Source: DASWUD01 sp036401755
GTDB taxonomy: Bacteria > Pseudomonadota > Gammaproteobacteria > Thiohalomonadales > Thiohalomonadaceae
Length of the DNA: 15,807 bases
Assembly (NCBI GenBank): GCA_036401755.1
Contig: DASWUD010000185.1
Span: forward strand, 1 to 15,807
Reading direction: 5' to 3'
Shown: in pieces, positions 14,242 to 15,807 of the stretch
Layout of the letters: each line of letters starts with the position of its first letter
Position numbering within the stretch: the first letter of the stretch is position 1
Notes under the pieces: generated by a model
What the model was told of the DNA's origin: nothing
The model's input: the letters and a program-made list of their open reading frames with translations, nothing else
The model's database searches: none
Program-made: the position numbers and the translations under genes

Positions 14242-14575
14242 GCCCTTCCGAGACCATGTTGATGGTGTATTTGGGTATCTCAATGACCAGATCCTCCTCC
14301 CCCACCACCGCCTGGCAGGAGAGGCGCGACTGGGGCTCCAGCCCCCACGCCTTGTCGAGCATATCCTCCTCCAGCTCGTCGGCCTCGTTGAGGGAGGCGA
14401 ACCCCTCGCGAATGATGACGTGACAGGTGGTGCAGGCACACGACTTTTCGCAGGCGTGTTCGATCTCGACGCCGTTGGCCAGTGCCGCGTCGCAGATAGT
14501 GGTACCCGGCTCGGCCTCGAAGGCGGCCCCATTGGGGCAGAGCTCCTCGTGGGGGAGGATGATGATCTGGGGCAT
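14237..14575 (-). CDS. fdx: ISC-system [2Fe-2S] ferredoxin
   Basis: A 112-residue adrenodoxin-type ferredoxin (E. coli Fdx has 111) that donates electrons for iron-sulfur cluster assembly on IscU. The cluster ligands are in ACEKSCACTTC (cysteines at 42, 46, 48 region and 51) and C87 in RLSCQA. The start at 14575 gives MPQIIILPHEELCPNGA, matching E. coli, with GGAGG at 14585-14589. It begins 16 bp after hscA, as expected in the hscA-fdx-iscX operon. The last residues NMVSEGH replace the NHAREH of E. coli. The final TGA comes from the right end of the adjacent inverted-repeat element, so insertion may have altered the extreme C-terminus slightly. Confidence 0.96.
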   Translation of the reverse strand: MPQIIILPHEELCPNGAAFEAEPGTTICDAALANGVEIEHACEKSCACTTCHVIIREGFASLNEADELEEDMLDKAWGLEPQSRLSCQAVVGEEDLVIEIPKYTINMVSEGH

Positions 14576-14591
14576 GGTCCGATTCCTCCGA

Positions 14592-15807
14592 TTACTCGAA
14601 ATCGTCGAGCTTGTGGCCCGACAGTGCCTGCTGAATGCTGGCATTCATGCGGCGCGAGGCAAACTCCATGGTGCTGCGGTTGAGGGCATCGATGGCCGTC
14701 TTTACTGCCTTGTAATCGCTGCTGTGGGTAGCCGCATGGGCCACCACCTCCATGGCATGCTCGATCTCGGCACGCTCCTCGCGCGAAAGGAGGACGTCGC
14801 CGTCCTTCGCCAGCGCCACGCGAATCGCATCGAGCACCCGATCGGCCTCCACCTGCTGTTCACGCAACTGGCGCAGATCCAGATCCTCGCGGGCATGCTC
14901 CATGGAATCCTTGAGCATACGGGTGATCTCATCGTCGGAGAGGCCGTAGGAGGGTTTCACCTGCACGCTGCTCTCCACCCCGGAGTTCTGCTCGCGGGCG
15001 GTCACCGAGAGCAGGCCGTCGGCGTCCACCTGGAAGGTGACGCGGATGCGCGCCGCGCCGGCCGCCATGGGCGGGATGCCGCGCAGTTCAAAGCGGGCCA
15101 GGGAACGGCAGTCGATGACCAGCTCGCGCTCCCCCTGCAATACGTGGATGGCCATGGCCGTCTGGCCATCCTTGAAGGTGGTGAAGTCCTGGGCGCGCGC
15201 CACCGGGATGGTGGTGTTGCGCGGGATGATCTTCTCCACCAGGCCGCCCATCGTCTCCAGCCCCAGCGAGAGGGGGATGACGTCGAGCAGCAGCATCTCG
15301 TCTTCGGGCTTGTTGCCCGCCAGCACATCGGCCTGCATCGCCGCACCGACCGCCACCACCTTGTCGGGGTCGATGTCGACGCGCAGCTCCGCCTGGAAGA
15401 ACTCCGCCACCTTTTCGCGCACGCGCGGCACGCGGGTGGAGCCGCCCACCATCACCACGTCGTGGATCTCCTCGCGCGACACGCCCGCATCGCGCAGGGC
15501 GCGGCGGCATGGCGCCAGGGTCTTCTGGATGAGCGGGTCGACCAGCTCGTTGAACTTCTCGCGGCTCAATACCCCTTCCCAGAAGGTGCCGTCGGAACGC
15601 TCCAGCCGGATGGTGGTGCTGGGCACGTCGGTGAGCAGCTCCTTGGCGTCGCAGGCATCGCGCATCAGGCGGCGCATCTGGGCGTGGTCGGCGTCGTGGG
15701 CGATCCCCGCCTGCGCCATGATCCACTCGGCGACTACCCTGTCCATGTCGTCGCCACCGAGGGCCGAGTCGCCCGCCGTGGCGAGCACTTCGAATACGCC
15801 CTTGTGC
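14592..15807 (-). CDS. hscA: Hsp70-type chaperone HscA for Fe-S assembly, C-terminal part (5' end outside window)
   Basis: The frame is open to the right edge of the window (HKGVFEVLATAGD...), so about the first third of the protein is missing. Present are the second half of the ATPase domain (FEVLATAGDSALGGDD, VVMVGGSTRVPRVREKVAEFF), the linker and beta substrate-binding domain starting at LLLDVIPLSLGLETMGG, and the helical lid ending SGHKLDDFE. HscA with HscB stimulates cluster transfer from IscU by binding its LPPVK motif. HscA is preferred over DnaK because of IPRNTTIPVARAQDFTTFKDGQTAM, the absence of the DnaK-type C-terminal tail, and the fdx-iscX neighbours. The TAA at 14592-14594 is 16 bp before fdx. 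Confidence 0.96.
   Translation of the reverse strand, partial: HKGVFEVLATAGDSALGGDDMDRVVAEWIMAQAGIAHDADHAQMRRLMRDACDAKELLTDVPSTTIRLERSDGTFWEGVLSREKFNELVDPLIQKTLAPCRRALRDAGVSREEIHDVVMVGGSTRVPRVREKVAEFFQAELRVDIDPDKVVAVGAAMQADVLAGNKPEDEMLLLDVIPLSLGLETMGGLVEKIIPRNTTIPVARAQDFTTFKDGQTAMAIHVLQGERELVIDCRSLARFELRGIPPMAAGAARIRVTFQVDADGLLSVTAREQNSGVESSVQVKPSYGLSDDEITRMLKDSMEHAREDLDLRQLREQQVEADRVLDAIRVALAKDGDVLLSREERAEIEHAMEVVAHAATHSSDYKAVKTAIDALNRSTMEFASRRMNASIQQALSGHKLDDFE

Overview
The window is chromosomal core DNA from a gammaproteobacterium, judged by gene content and order and by a fairly GC-rich composition. The minus-strand run hscA - fdx - iscX - ndk - rlmN - pilW - rodZ - ispG - hisS - yfgM - bamB - der is the classic gammaproteobacterial block, and a plus-strand xseA facing der matches the E. 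coli arrangement. No finer taxonomic placement is possible from sequence alone. A pilW/pilF pilotin between rlmN and rodZ suggests a type IV pilus-bearing lineage, as in Pseudomonas and its relatives. A class II (B12-dependent) ribonucleotide reductase suggests life at variable oxygen.

Left part (1-4372). The C-terminal end of xseA overlaps a secreted M23 peptidase gene, which is followed closely by a small two-helix DUF2798-like membrane protein, all on the plus strand. They converge on nrdJ (minus), whose stop lies one base from theirs. slyD (plus) is divergent from nrdJ. It ends at a near-perfect bidirectional terminator that it shares with a small secreted Sel1-repeat protein gene (minus) lying downstream of der.

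Right part (4433-15807). One long, tightly packed minus-strand run covers iron-sulfur assembly (hscA partial, fdx, iscX), nucleotide metabolism (ndk), RNA modification (rlmN), pilus and cell-shape proteins (pilW, rodZ), isoprenoid synthesis (ispG), histidyl-tRNA synthetase (hisS), envelope biogenesis (yfgM, bamB) and ribosome assembly (der). Several junctions are 4-bp ATGA or GTGA overlaps (rlmN/pilW, pilW/rodZ, yfgM/bamB), so much of it is probably co-transcribed and translationally coupled. A likely promoter in front of ndk separates the isc genes from the rest.

The genes are ordinary. The unexplained structure lies in two intergenic inverted-repeat elements. A 199-bp MITE-like element (14043-14241) sits between fdx and iscX. 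It has 47-bp inverted ends, and its core folds as a compact three-way junction with two hairpins carrying the same AAGGAT loop. A 135-bp element (9067-9201) sits between ispG and hisS and has 30-nt inverted arms built of a 9-nt unit. In both cases the stop codon of the upstream gene (fdx TGA, ispG TAA) lies inside the terminal repeat. No gene-free stretch exceeds 300 bases. No rRNA, tRNA, CRISPR array, transposase, integrase or phage gene was seen.
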